A DNA stretch of 64,000 nucleotides, taken from Pseudoalteromonas shioyasakiensis. Lineage in GTDB: Bacteria > Pseudomonadota > Gammaproteobacteria > Enterobacterales > Alteromonadaceae. Of the stretch, positions 1 to 8,677 are shown piece by piece (position 1 is the stretch's first letter; each line of letters begins with the position of its first letter). The stretch is taken from NCBI RefSeq assembly GCF_001550135.1, contig NZ_LRUE01000015.1:496001-560000 (forward strand), read 5' to 3'. The position numbers and the translations under genes are program-made. Below the pieces are notes generated by a model. It searched no databases. It worked only from the letters and a program-made list of their open reading frames with translations, and was not told the origin of the DNA.

Positions 1-1280
1 TAGGCTTTGGTTACGATGATGCTGAGCTTGATAGATACCCAACTAAAATGGACTTAGACCGCGTTAGCACCGAAAAGCCGGTCATTATCATTCATACCTC
101 GGGTCACTTAAGTGTCGCAAACAGTAAAGCCTTAGCCATGGCGGGCATCGACGAAAACTCAGAAAACCCTAACGGCGGGCTAATTCGTCGTATGGCGAAC
201 TCACAAGAACCCAATGGGGTGCTCGAAGAAAATGCGCACTTTGGTTTACTGTTTAAGCTCATGCAGTCGTTTGATCCTGACTTACAAGATTTAATGCTGC
301 AAGAAGGGCAAAAACTCTACACAAAATACGGCTACACCACAGCACAAGAAGGCCGAGCAACTCAAGAAGCCTATGATTCGATGGTAAGAGCATCCAAAGC
401 CGATAAGTTCGTGATTGATGTGGTTGCCTATGCCGATATGGCCACCAGCAGCAGTTTTATGGACTCACCCTATAACAGTAAAAACTACACAAATCATTTT
501 CGTATTGGTGGTGTAAAACTTAACTTTGATGGCTCACCACAAGGGAAAACCGCTTGGTTATCTCACCCATACTTAAAAGCACCTGAAGGACAAGAGCAAG
601 GCTATGCAGGCTACCCTACTTTTAATGATGAACAAGCTTATCAGTATATTGAAACTGCCTTTGCCAATGACTGGCAAGTGATGACTCATGCAAATGGTGA
701 TGCCGCTATTGAGCAATTTTTAAATGCTGTTGAAAGTGCCAATAACAAGCTTGGTAAAAAAGACCGCCGCCCGGTACTTATTCATGGCCAAACTATTCGT
801 CAAGATCAGGTAAACCGTCTTAAAGAATTAGGCATATTTCCATCGCTCTTCCCAATGCATACCTTTTATTGGGGCGACTGGCATGTAAATTCGGTGCTTG
901 GTCACCCCCGTGCAGATTTTATTTCACCCACCCATGCGGTTCGCAAACAAGGATTAATGTTTAGCACCCATCATGATGCACCTGTAGCTCTGCCCAATGC
1001 ACTGCGTGTATTAGATGCAACGGTTAACCGTACGACCCGTACAGACCAAGTATTAGGCCCAGATCAACGCGTTTCTGTGTATACTGCACTACAAGCAATG
1101 ACGACATGGCCGGCTTATCAACACTTTGAAGAAAGCTTAAAAGGGCAATTAAAACAAGGGATGCAAGCAGATTTAATTATCCTTGATAACAATCCGTTGA
1201 AAATAAAGCCTGCAGAGCTACATAATTTACAAGTGCTAGAAACCATTAGCCGCGGTGAAACCGTCTACAGCAAAAACTAA
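1..1280 (+). CDS. YtcJ-like amidohydrolase, 3' part (5' end outside the window)
   Basis: The reading frame is already open at base 3 and has no start in the window, so the N-terminal part, with the first metal ligands, lies upstream. Codons before the first ATG (base 48) continue the family pattern (G-Y-D-D, then D-L-D-R-V), so that ATG is internal. Seen downstream: HTSGH (a typical metal-dependent hydrolase motif of YtcJ), MTHANGD and a C-terminal HHDAP plus a final 'GMQADLIILD' strand, as in metal-dependent amidohydrolase family 3. Such enzymes hydrolyse amide or imide bonds; the substrate cannot be read from sequence. The family often has a signal peptide, which cannot be checked here. The next gene begins 19 bases after the stop. 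Confidence 0.85.
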   Translation, partial: GFGYDDAELDRYPTKMDLDRVSTEKPVIIIHTSGHLSVANSKALAMAGIDENSENPNGGLIRRMANSQEPNGVLEENAHFGLLFKLMQSFDPDLQDLMLQEGQKLYTKYGYTTAQEGRATQEAYDSMVRASKADKFVIDVVAYADMATSSSFMDSPYNSKNYTNHFRIGGVKLNFDGSPQGKTAWLSHPYLKAPEGQEQGYAGYPTFNDEQAYQYIETAFANDWQVMTHANGDAAIEQFLNAVESANNKLGKKDRRPVLIHGQTIRQDQVNRLKELGIFPSLFPMHTFYWGDWHVNSVLGHPRADFISPTHAVRKQGLMFSTHHDAPVALPNALRVLDATVNRTTRTDQVLGPDQRVSVYTALQAMTTWPAYQHFEESLKGQLKQGMQADLIILDNNPLKIKPAELHNLQVLETISRGETVYSKN

Positions 1281-1299
1281 ACACTTTTCAAGGAGTAAC

Positions 1300-1818
1300 A
1301 TGAATAAGTTTATACAATTAGCCTGTGCTGCGCTGCTGTCATTTTCAGCGTTAGCAGCACAAACAGCTGCTACAAAACTGGATATTTTAAATCTTAAGGC
1401 GCAGTCTGAGCATGTGCTAACTTCTGGGCAGCCAAGTCAAACTGATTTTGCGAAATTAAAACAACTTGGTGTTGAGAACATTATCAACCTTCGTGGTGAT
1501 AACGAAACGAATTGGTCTGAGCAAGAGTTAGTCACTGAGCTTGGTATGAACTATTACCATATTCCTGTGCAATCTAAAGCTGATATTACCATTGAAAATG
1601 CTACGAAACTTCAGGCTTTGCTCAATGAGCACCAACAGCAAACCACCTTACTGCACTGTGCGAGCAGCAACCGTGTCGGCGCTCTTGTAGCGCTATACAA
1701 TGCCATAACCTTGAAAAAGCCAGTTGATGAAGCTGTTGAGATTGGTAAGCAATGGGGCTTAAAAAGCCTTGAAGGCGTGGTAAGAAGTAAAGTAAACGAA
1801 GAAGTTGGTCAGCTATAA
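1300..1818 (+). CDS. secreted DUF442/BLH-type phosphatase-like protein
   Basis: A protein of 172 residues. The ATG at 1300 is chosen because AAGGAG lies just upstream; an earlier in-frame ATG at 1255 sits inside the preceding gene. Residues 1-20 form a signal peptide (MNKF, hydrophobic core, SALAAQ), so it acts in the periplasm. The body has the tyrosine-phosphatase-like fold signature of the DUF442 (beta-lactamase-hydrolase-like) family: 'SGQPSQTDFAKLKQLG', 'INLRGDNE' and the active-site loop HCASSNR, where Cys is the expected nucleophile and Arg the anion binder. The usual Gly of the C-x-S-G-x-R loop is Ser here. Substrate unknown. Probably cotranscribed with the upstream amidohydrolase. 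Confidence 0.75.
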   Translation: MNKFIQLACAALLSFSALAAQTAATKLDILNLKAQSEHVLTSGQPSQTDFAKLKQLGVENIINLRGDNETNWSEQELVTELGMNYYHIPVQSKADITIENATKLQALLNEHQQQTTLLHCASSNRVGALVALYNAITLKKPVDEAVEIGKQWGLKSLEGVVRSKVNEEVGQL

Positions 1819-1827
1819 GCTGACCAA
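1805..1827. terminator. hairpin between convergent genes
   Basis: A perfect 10-bp inverted repeat (TTGGTCAGCT, loop ATA, AGCTGACCAA) covers the stop codon of the phosphatase-like gene and lies 10 bases from the stop of the convergent lipoprotein gene. There is no strong T-tract on either side, so it may act as a weak or bidirectional terminator, or as an mRNA 3'-end stabiliser. Confidence 0.45.
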
Positions 1828-1836
1828 CATGCTGCT

Positions 1837-2343
1837 TTATATTGCCTTTTTCTGACTTTCTTGTTGTTTCTTAGCTTCAACTTGCTGAAACATCGAATCA
1901 ACGAGCTCAATGATTTTTTCGTTCGCATCAATAAACTTATCTAAACCACCACCCGTGCGATAGCTTGCCTGAGCAATTGTTTCAGTTTGGTCAACATTAG
2001 TGACCCAAATATTGGCATATGCCATATAAAGGGCTAAATCCCAACGCCAGTTAGCAACATAAAACGCAACAGCATCACAACCATCTGTGTTAGCAGTTGA
2101 GATGTCTGTTTGATACGCTTGATGTTTCATAACATAGTTGGCTGGGATCACACGCGTTTTCACGTTATGTTTTGCAAAGCCTGATTGTAGTGATGTTACA
2201 ACACCTTCTTTTACCGCTTGATGCTCTGCAATACACACGGTTTTTGGTTTTTCCGCTTCAAAACGACTTACATCTTGTTTCGCTGCACAACCCGCAAGTA
2301 CAGTAGCTGCAACTGCAACAGCTGATATTTTTGCAATATTCAT
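1837..2343 (-). CDS. Sbal_3080-type lipoprotein
   Basis: A protein of 168 residues with a lipoprotein signal: MNIAKISAVAVAATVLAGC, lipobox LAGC, so Cys19 would be acylated. The following residue is Ala, which favours outer-membrane sorting. The mature part has the pattern of the small Sbal_3080 lipoprotein family of marine gammaproteobacteria: 'TVCIAEH' near residue 36, 'GFAKHNVKTRVI', a Cys in 'TDGCDAVAFY' and 'WRWDLALYMAYANIWV'. The function of the family is not known. The sequence just upstream (positions 2344-2367) has AAGGAAAATC as ribosome-binding site. It follows the CBM9/DUF5916 gene by 24 bases on the same strand and may share its transcript. Confidence 0.65.
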   Translation of the reverse strand: MNIAKISAVAVAATVLAGCAAKQDVSRFEAEKPKTVCIAEHQAVKEGVVTSLQSGFAKHNVKTRVIPANYVMKHQAYQTDISTANTDGCDAVAFYVANWRWDLALYMAYANIWVTNVDQTETIAQASYRTGGGLDKFIDANEKIIELVDSMFQQVEAKKQQESQKKAI

Positions 2344-2367
2344 TATGATTTTCCTTTTTTATAATTT

Positions 2368-4632
2368 TTAAAGCTGCCATGCATAGCTTAGCTTAGTGAA
2401 TAAGGTACGCTGATCTCGCTCAAGACTCTTCAACGAATCATCTTGATACCCTTTATCAGAATATCCTAAATAAAACAGTGTCTGCGAGTTAATCTTGTAC
2501 GAATACACTAACTGACTGCCATAATCACGGTTAGTTTGGCTTACATCAAATCGATAAGCTTCGTTGTTTCGATCGACATCTTCAAACTGCAAAACGAGTT
2601 TCAGCATTGAACGCATATTAAATTTATAATAAACGCGTAGATCCGTTAAGTTAGCAGTATAAACACGCTCATTTTGCTCGTTATCTAGGTAGCTGTAGCT
2701 GTGCTCTAGTTGCACCTGCCAATGATCGTTTATATCCCATGTCATCTCAGGTTCAATGCGAACCATAGTACCTAAAGCTGCATTATTGTAATCAATTTTA
2801 CTGCCATATTGAGCATACAATAAAAAGCTAATGTCACGAATGGGTCTAAAACCGCCGTAGATATAACCTATGTTTTGATTAAAAAACTCGCCAGCATAAA
2901 ACTCATTACGATGGATAAAGCCAATTTCTGTTTGCGACTGCATCTTACCTTTAAAGGTAAAAAAGCCATCGTATTCTTCTTCGAGTAGGTCGCCATTTTG
3001 CGCCCATGTTTTATCCCACTCAACATTGTAGCTGTACTCTGTGATTGCATCATCAGCATCGCGATACCATGTTTGCCCACCACCTAATTGTACTTGCTCG
3101 TAATCAACTTTAGCTTGGTAACCTAAGTCTGAGCGGTATTCTTTACCTATATTTTCGTAATTAGCATAAACTTCGTAATCACGCTTAGTTCTTGTAAATT
3201 CAATAGCATAAGCTTGATCTGATTGATTTTTATCAATGCCATAATAATCAACTAAAAATTCTGAGTTAGTGGTATCTGTGCTTGCTACTTGATACTGCAA
3301 ACTATCTGATTGATTAAACCAGTAACTACCATCTAAAGATAACACCGTATTATGATAATCATCATTTTCACGGTGCGTGCTCATCACACCAATTGTGCCT
3401 TTTTGGCCAATATCAAACTGATAACGCCCCGCTACTGCTTGCGTTTTATCTGCCAGATTAGCAAAGCCCGAACCTTGATTTGTCGGAAGTAAGACACTGG
3501 TATTCTGATCGTCAGCGTACATAAAGCCATAGCTGTGCGCGCCGGTTTTACCTGTTAATTTTAAACCCACATCAGGTTCAGCAATCATTCGCGTGTATAA
3601 AAGCTCTAGTTGGCTGGTATCAAAATAAGACGCCCCATCTAAAAAGAATGGGCGCTTTTCAGCATAATAAATTGAGTAAGTAGTATTTACATCAAGCTCA
3701 AGTGAATCTGCCTCGACCTGCGAAAAATCAGGGTTAATGGTGGCATTAATAACCGCATCTTGCGTCACCCCCCAACGTAAGTCCAAGCCCGCTTCAGTAT
3801 CAATATCACCATTTTGCCAATCACCCGGCACTTTATCTTTGGTATCATGGCGAAGCGCAGTTAAAGTGGGCGTAAGCTGAATGTTTTGGCTTTCTGTCAT
3901 GTTGGCAAAGCCTGTGAGTTTATCAAACTGGCAAAAGCTACATTTCACATCTCGGTCAAAACCAACATTCGACATTTGATAATACACATCACGCGGATAA
4001 TTTCGCCAAACTGCAAAACTCCACGTCAACTCTGTTTGATCTTTTGGAAAGCGAAGTGCAGTGAATGGAATACGCATTTCAACCACATAACCGTCGTCGG
4101 TAATTTGCCCTGCACTATCCCAAATGGCATCCCATGATGGATCTTCCACCCAATCATCAATATCCGTCATGCGCATATCGCCTTGCGCACCCAGTGGGTT
4201 TACATAAAACTCATAGCCGGTTCGTTCATCATTGAAGGTATCAATCATCAAGGCAACATTGTCGTCTTGCCAAAGCGTATCACGATCTCGAAGGGCGGCA
4301 CGAATTTGAGAAGGGTCATTATCTTTTGCAATAAAACCAACATACAAGTATTTACCATCTTCATACATGTAGGCATCGGTTTGTACGAGCGGCGTGCCTT
4401 TTTCGGTTGGCTCATTCTGATATTTTAATGGTACTTTTGTGGCGTATTGCCAATGCGACTCATCCATCACACCATCAACGCTAATAGACTCTTTAATATG
4501 GGCAAGGGAGAACTCTGCTTTATCAAATGCATTGGCAGAAAAAGGCATACAGGCAACACTAAGTAAAAAAGTAGGGGCGACTATTTTATTTATTATTCTT
4601 TTTAAGTACTGCATAAACATCCATTTAGACAC
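2368..4632 (-). CDS. CBM9-domain / DUF5916 outer-membrane protein
   Basis: A protein of up to 754 residues. The first possible start is GTG at 4632; ATG codons at 4620 and 4614 also fit, and none has a clear Shine-Dalgarno, so the start is uncertain. A signal peptide follows (KRIINKIVAPTFLLSVACMPFSANA). Residues about 40-240 form a carbohydrate-binding family 9-like domain ('ISVDGVMDESHW', 'VQTDAYMYEDGKYLYVGFIAKD', 'WQDDNVALMIDTFND', 'VEMRIPFTALRFP'). The rest matches DUF5916: 'INATINPDFSQVEADSLELDVN', 'EKRPFFLDGA', then alternating strands ending in 'LSYAWQL', which suggests an outer-membrane beta barrel. Ligand unknown; such proteins are common in polymer-degrading marine bacteria. Confidence 0.8.
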   Translation of the reverse strand: MSKWMFMQYLKRIINKIVAPTFLLSVACMPFSANAFDKAEFSLAHIKESISVDGVMDESHWQYATKVPLKYQNEPTEKGTPLVQTDAYMYEDGKYLYVGFIAKDNDPSQIRAALRDRDTLWQDDNVALMIDTFNDERTGYEFYVNPLGAQGDMRMTDIDDWVEDPSWDAIWDSAGQITDDGYVVEMRIPFTALRFPKDQTELTWSFAVWRNYPRDVYYQMSNVGFDRDVKCSFCQFDKLTGFANMTESQNIQLTPTLTALRHDTKDKVPGDWQNGDIDTEAGLDLRWGVTQDAVINATINPDFSQVEADSLELDVNTTYSIYYAEKRPFFLDGASYFDTSQLELLYTRMIAEPDVGLKLTGKTGAHSYGFMYADDQNTSVLLPTNQGSGFANLADKTQAVAGRYQFDIGQKGTIGVMSTHRENDDYHNTVLSLDGSYWFNQSDSLQYQVASTDTTNSEFLVDYYGIDKNQSDQAYAIEFTRTKRDYEVYANYENIGKEYRSDLGYQAKVDYEQVQLGGGQTWYRDADDAITEYSYNVEWDKTWAQNGDLLEEEYDGFFTFKGKMQSQTEIGFIHRNEFYAGEFFNQNIGYIYGGFRPIRDISFLLYAQYGSKIDYNNAALGTMVRIEPEMTWDINDHWQVQLEHSYSYLDNEQNERVYTANLTDLRVYYKFNMRSMLKLVLQFEDVDRNNEAYRFDVSQTNRDYGSQLVYSYKINSQTLFYLGYSDKGYQDDSLKSLERDQRTLFTKLSYAWQL

Positions 4633-4765
4633 TGACGCGCTAGAAACGCTACTTGACTGATTTCAAAGCGATTGTAATTCAGTAAGGTACATTTGTTAAT
4701 CTAATTTTCAGTTTTGTGTCATAAAATTTAACAAAATACTCCATTTGTACTAATAAAAGAGCCAA

Positions 4766-4799
4766 AAAAGCCCCATTGCCAAACAGCAATGGGGCTTTT
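4766..4799. terminator. rho-independent terminator downstream of rhlE
   Basis: A 13-bp perfect stem (AAAAGCCCCATTG / CAATGGGGCTTTT) with an 8-base loop lies 24 bases after the rhlE stop and upstream of the CBM9/DUF5916 gene. It carries an A-tract on one side and a T-tract on the other, so it can end transcription in both directions. Confidence 0.85.
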
Positions 4800-4822
4800 C
4801 ATACGTTTGTTATCGAAACCTA

Positions 4823-6124
4823 TTACTTTTTAAGGCTTAATTTATTGCCTTTCAAAGATTTGCGAACATTTGCGATTCGTGAACGGTTCTTTGCACGCGC
4901 TTCACCCGTTGCCTGACCCGAAGCCTTATTTGTACGGCTACGACGTAAGTGCGACGGCTTCTTACCAATTTTATCAATCAGTACTTCACGGCTGCTTACT
5001 TCGTAACCTGGTAAAACAACACGCTTGATGCGCTGTCCGATTAGCTTTTCGATATCGAATAAAGTGTTTTCTTCTTCACGGCTGACAAACGAAATTGCTT
5101 GACCCGGCTTACCAGCACGACCTGTACGGCCGATACGATGCACGTAGTCTTCTGCAAGCCAAGGTAGATCGATGTTGATCACACGTGGCAACCCTTCAAT
5201 ATCAATACCACGAGCAGCTACTTCAGTTGCGACCAGCACGCGAACTTTACCTTCTTTAAACTCGCGTAAAGCGCGGCGGCGGTTACCTTGGGTTTTATCA
5301 CCATGACAAACAACAGCAGGAATACCATCAAGGTTAAGCTCTTTTACAAGCTCATCGGCAGTTTCTTTCATGTTTACGAAAACAAGTACCTGCTGCCAGT
5401 TTTTCTTACCTATCAATTCAGATAAAAGCTCTTGCTTACGGCGCTCTTCAACTGGATAAACAACGTGTTGCACTGTTTCTGCGGTACTGTTGGTTTGATC
5501 TACACGAATAATTTCAGGCTGCTTTAGTACTTTACTCGCAAATTGTTTAATTGCCGCCGGGAAAGTGGCAGAGAACAATAAGATTTGACGCGCTTCATCA
5601 CAGCCATTAATAACCGTTTGCATATCGCTGATAAAGCCCATGTCTAGCATACGGTCAGCTTCATCAAGCACTAAATGCTTAACATTAGCTAAGCTGATGT
5701 TACCTAAACGAAGATGATCAAGTAAGCGCCCTGGCGTTGCAACTACGATATCGACACCTGCTTTCAAATCGTTAGCTTGACCCGCTAGATTAATACCACC
5801 AAACAAACACACTGTTTTGAGTTCGGTGTATTTTGCAAACGCTTTAAAATTATTGGCGATTTGCTCAGCTAACTCGCGGGTAGGTGCAAGCACTAATGCA
5901 CTTGGTGCATTATTTTCACTAACCGCTGATTCTGATAATTTTTGGATAAGTGGTAAAGCAAATGCAGCGGTTTTACCCGTGCCTGTTTGCGCACTAACAA
6001 GTACGTCTTTGCCTTTTCTTACCGCAGGAATTGCACTACGTTGAACGGGAGTAAGCGTTTCGAAATTAAGCTCTTCTAATGCCTGTAAAAGCTCAGAAGA
6101 AAAACTAAATGATTTAAAATTCAT
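4823..6124 (-). CDS. rhlE: DEAD-box ATP-dependent RNA helicase RhlE
   Basis: A protein of 433 residues with the full DEAD-box motif set: Q motif around residues 5-30 (F-x-S-F, TPVQRSAIP), Walker A AQTGTGKT (45-52), PTRELAEQ (81-88), TPGR (130-133), DEAD (154-157), SAT, 'VLVFVNMKETAD', 'VLVATEVAARGID' and HRIGRTGRAG. The C-terminus is short, basic and rich in R, K, N and S (last about 50 residues), as in RhlE. It unwinds short RNA duplexes and acts in ribosome assembly and RNA turnover in the cytoplasm. Single-gene unit: the upstream neighbour operon ends in its own terminator and a terminator follows rhlE. Cold-adapted bacteria often carry several paralogues, so the exact subfamily assignment is likely but not certain. 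Confidence 0.9.
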   Translation of the reverse strand: MNFKSFSFSSELLQALEELNFETLTPVQRSAIPAVRKGKDVLVSAQTGTGKTAAFALPLIQKLSESAVSENNAPSALVLAPTRELAEQIANNFKAFAKYTELKTVCLFGGINLAGQANDLKAGVDIVVATPGRLLDHLRLGNISLANVKHLVLDEADRMLDMGFISDMQTVINGCDEARQILLFSATFPAAIKQFASKVLKQPEIIRVDQTNSTAETVQHVVYPVEERRKQELLSELIGKKNWQQVLVFVNMKETADELVKELNLDGIPAVVCHGDKTQGNRRRALREFKEGKVRVLVATEVAARGIDIEGLPRVINIDLPWLAEDYVHRIGRTGRAGKPGQAISFVSREEENTLFDIEKLIGQRIKRVVLPGYEVSSREVLIDKIGKKPSHLRRSRTNKASGQATGEARAKNRSRIANVRKSLKGNKLSLKK

Positions 6125-6170
6125 GCTGTATAACCTGCGGCCATCATATCAAGGGTCGCAAATTATACAG

Positions 6171-6209
6171 AAAAAAAATGACTTTAGTTAGTTATAACTT
6201 AACTAAAGT
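6171..6209 (-). terminator. terminator of the aryl polyene operon
   Basis: On the minus strand a 10-bp stem (ACTTTAGTTA / TAACTAAAGT, loop of 9) spans the last codons and the stop of the final operon gene and is followed by CATTTTTTTT, a strong T-tract. No comparable hairpin was seen between the genes upstream, so this is the likely end of the 17-kb transcript. It argues that the two envelope genes at 6192-7454 belong to the pigment operon. Confidence 0.75.
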
Positions 6210-6623
6210 GCCTTTTAATGCCACGCCGGCAACAAATGTGCCCGCACCACATTGATATTCTGTTTGGCTAATAAACTCACGCTTCTTGTAATACGACTGA
6301 ATATTTACAACTGCATTCATGCCTTCACGAACAGCACGCTCTTGTAATGCTTTTAAAGCACTCAGCATTACCCACTCACACGCCTCTCGGTCAGTTTTAT
6401 TAAATGCGTTAGTTTTCTTGTTGGTGATCACTTCACCATAATTGGTTTTAATGCTGTTATGGCTTTGATCAGCAAAATACAGCGGAATATCTAACAGCGC
6501 TTGTTTCGCTTTGCTAGTTTCAAGTAGTGCTTGTACAGGTAGCGTTTGTATATCATCACGAGCAAAACTGTTTATTGAAAACAAACAAGCTACTAAAACA
6601 CAGGCAAGGGTCAATAACTTCAT
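6192..6623 (-). CDS. small secreted protein of unknown function, last gene of the APE operon
   Basis: A protein of 143 residues with a signal peptide (MKLLTLACVLVACLFSINSFA). The mature part has the pattern of small exported proteins that databases often mislabel as 'excinuclease ABC subunit': 'PLYFADQSH', 'TNKKTNAFNKTDREACEWVMLSA', 'LQERAVREGMNAVVNI', 'TEYQCGAGTFVAGVALKG'. It has no ATPase motif, so that label is wrong. Two cysteines (in EACEW and YQCGAG) could form a disulphide in the periplasm. Its ATG directly follows the stop of the MipA/OmpV gene, with AGAAGGA as ribosome-binding site. Role unknown; its place suggests envelope work linked to the pigment. Confidence 0.65.
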   Translation of the reverse strand: MKLLTLACVLVACLFSINSFARDDIQTLPVQALLETSKAKQALLDIPLYFADQSHNSIKTNYGEVITNKKTNAFNKTDREACEWVMLSALKALQERAVREGMNAVVNIQSYYKKREFISQTEYQCGAGTFVAGVALKGTLVKL

Positions 6624-7454
6624 TTAAAAATTCCTTCTATAAAATTTCCATGCAACACCAAAACCGACTGAAACATTATAATCTTGCTTCACGAGTGGGC
6701 TTGCATCTTGTTGACTGTTAGCAAGGTGATGATATTTAACAAAACCACCTAACCAATACTTTGGTGTGTCAAAATGTACCCCAATTGATACATCAGCACC
6801 AGAAAAACCTGAACGACTTGAGTATGCTTGGCGAGTTTCATTGCTATGTAAGTCACTCACTCCATAGTAGTAATCAAGGTATTTATCGCTAGCAAAGTTG
6901 ATATTGCCACGAAACGCTAATGAAAATTGTGAATCCGCCTTTTCGATGATCGGCACTCGATAATACACACTTGGCCCATAACGCCAGCCAATATCATCAA
7001 TACCTGAGAAATCTGTCGCAATGGCTTTGCGTGCAAACAGGCTTAAATACAAATGCTGTTTAGCGTTTGGTTCACCTATTAGGTAGTAATTAAGTGAAGG
7101 CCCTAATTCAAACACCCAATCTAGATCATCCATACCTTCTCGGGCTTTGTTGTCCTCACTGTCTACTGCAAGACCTACGTTGGCAGATAAATCTAAATGG
7201 AGATTTTCTTGTTGCCACAAAAAGCCAGTGAAGTTATTACGGTCGATGGCCATTTTATCACTTTGATAACGAAAATAAGGCACAGGCAATAGGTATTGCT
7301 CACTTTCATCTGAACCTAAATAATGGGGGATATCAGCATAAAAAAGGCCTGCACCGAACTCCATTTTTGCAGTGCCCTTTTCTACACTGTCTTCTGCAGC
7401 ATAAGCATTAAAAGTTAGAATAAATAAAATACTTATGATGCAGCGCTTGATCAT
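6624..7454 (-). CDS. MipA/OmpV-family outer-membrane protein
   Basis: A protein of 276 residues. The ATG at 7454 is chosen because it overlaps the apeR stop as ATGA, the coupling used elsewhere in this operon; a GTG three codons earlier is possible. A signal peptide is present (IKRCIISILFILTFNAYAA). The mature chain fits MipA/OmpV: 'GAGLFYADIPHYLGSDESEQYLLPVPYFRYQ', 'LSANVGLAVDSEDN' , 'GPSLNYYL', 'WRYGPSVYYRVP', and a C-terminal aromatic strand 'VGFGVAWKFYRRNF'. It should be a beta-barrel outer-membrane protein. E. coli MipA interacts with a murein hydrolase and synthase, but most relatives have no assigned role. A MipA/OmpV gene inside an APE operon may help to place or export the pigment lipid (inference). 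Confidence 0.75.
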   Translation of the reverse strand: MIKRCIISILFILTFNAYAAEDSVEKGTAKMEFGAGLFYADIPHYLGSDESEQYLLPVPYFRYQSDKMAIDRNNFTGFLWQQENLHLDLSANVGLAVDSEDNKAREGMDDLDWVFELGPSLNYYLIGEPNAKQHLYLSLFARKAIATDFSGIDDIGWRYGPSVYYRVPIIEKADSQFSLAFRGNINFASDKYLDYYYGVSDLHSNETRQAYSSRSGFSGADVSIGVHFDTPKYWLGGFVKYHHLANSQQDASPLVKQDYNVSVGFGVAWKFYRRNF

Positions 7455-8677
7455 GCTTGCCACTTTTTAAAAATTAACGAGGTATTGATGCCACCAAACG
7501 CAAAGTTATTACTCATAATGTAATCTGTTTGCATTTCACGGCCATCGCCCTTGATATAATCTAAATCAGCACACTCAGGATCGACATCTGTTAAATTGAT
7601 AGTAGGTGCAAACCAACCATCATTCATCATATTGATACTTGCCCATGCCTCAATGGCGCCACATGCTCCTAAGGTATGACCTAAATAACTCTTTAATGAG
7701 CTAATAGGTTTCTTACCAAGGGCATTGAAAGTCGCCAGAGACTCCGCAATGTCACCCCGATCTGTTGACGTACCATGAGCATTCACATAGCCAATTTGGT
7801 CGGCAGTAAGCTGTGCATCATTAAGTGCCATTTCAATAGCTACTTGCATTGTTTCTGCGGTAGGTTGCGTCACATGTTGACCATCTGAGTTGCAACCAAA
7901 ACCGACGAGCTCCGCATAAATGGTCGCGCCACGGGCAAGGGCATGCTCATACTCTTCTAAAATGAGTGTGCCTGCACCTTCACCAATAACCAGACCATCA
8001 CGATTTTCATCAAATGGTCGTGGCGTACTTTTCGCATCATCATTTTTTGTGCTGGTCGCATACAAGGTGTCAAATACCGCAGCTTCTGTGATGCATAACT
8101 CTTCTGCGCCACCAGCCACCATGGCTTTTTGGCGACCATACTTAATCGCTTCATAAGCATAACCAATACCTTGCGAGCCTGATGTACACGCAGAGCTGGT
8201 AGTGATCACCCGACCTTTTAAACCAAAAAAGACACCCACATTCACAGGCGCTGTATGCGCCATCATCTGGATGTAACTGGTGGCCGTTACGCCTGTCATT
8301 TCGCCGGTTTCCATCATTTTTGCAAAAGCCAATAATGGTGGCGTTGACCCCGTAGATGAGCCAAAAGCAATGCCTGTAGAGCCGTCGGTTAGACTTGAGT
8401 GCTCTAATAGCCCGGCTTCTTCTAAAGCAAGCTCTGTAGTACGGGTCGACATCATAGCAACACGCCCCATTGAGCGAACTTGTTTACGCTTATAGTGGCT
8501 TGGTTTAGTAAAATGAGTAACAGGTGCTGCTAGTCGAGTGTTTAATTCTGGCGCCACATCCCAGTCAGTCATGTACTGAACAGCATTTTCACCTTTTTGC
8601 AAAGCGGTTTTAAACTCGCCCCAGGTATCACCTAATGCAGTAATGGCAGACATGCCTGTAACAACAACGCGCTTCAT
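7451..8677 (-). CDS. apeR: beta-ketoacyl-ACP synthase ApeR
   Basis: A FabF-like condensing enzyme of 408 residues. The catalytic triad is complete: Cys164 (TTSSACTSGS), His301 (NAHGTSTDRGD) and His334 (YLGHTLGACG); the C-terminal 'NNFAFGGINTSLIF' loop is also present. In APE systems this is the stand-alone ketosynthase that elongates the carrier-bound polyene with malonyl units in the cytoplasm. It is the last biosynthetic gene of the operon; its start overlaps the apeQ stop by one base. The second, diverged ketosynthase (9841-11004) has a partner-like N-terminal-only homologue (22755-23465), so the two extend the chain with different roles. Family call is certain; the ApeR name rests on gene order. 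Confidence 0.88.
   Translation of the reverse strand: MKRVVVTGMSAITALGDTWGEFKTALQKGENAVQYMTDWDVAPELNTRLAAPVTHFTKPSHYKRKQVRSMGRVAMMSTRTTELALEEAGLLEHSSLTDGSTGIAFGSSTGSTPPLLAFAKMMETGEMTGVTATSYIQMMAHTAPVNVGVFFGLKGRVITTSSACTSGSQGIGYAYEAIKYGRQKAMVAGGAEELCITEAAVFDTLYATSTKNDDAKSTPRPFDENRDGLVIGEGAGTLILEEYEHALARGATIYAELVGFGCNSDGQHVTQPTAETMQVAIEMALNDAQLTADQIGYVNAHGTSTDRGDIAESLATFNALGKKPISSLKSYLGHTLGACGAIEAWASINMMNDGWFAPTINLTDVDPECADLDYIKGDGREMQTDYIMSNNFAFGGINTSLIFKKWQA

Noticed and set aside
6192..6623. Label 'excinuclease ABC subunit' for the small secreted protein
   Set aside because: No ATPase motif, a signal peptide is present, and the length is far too short; this is a database mislabel for this family.
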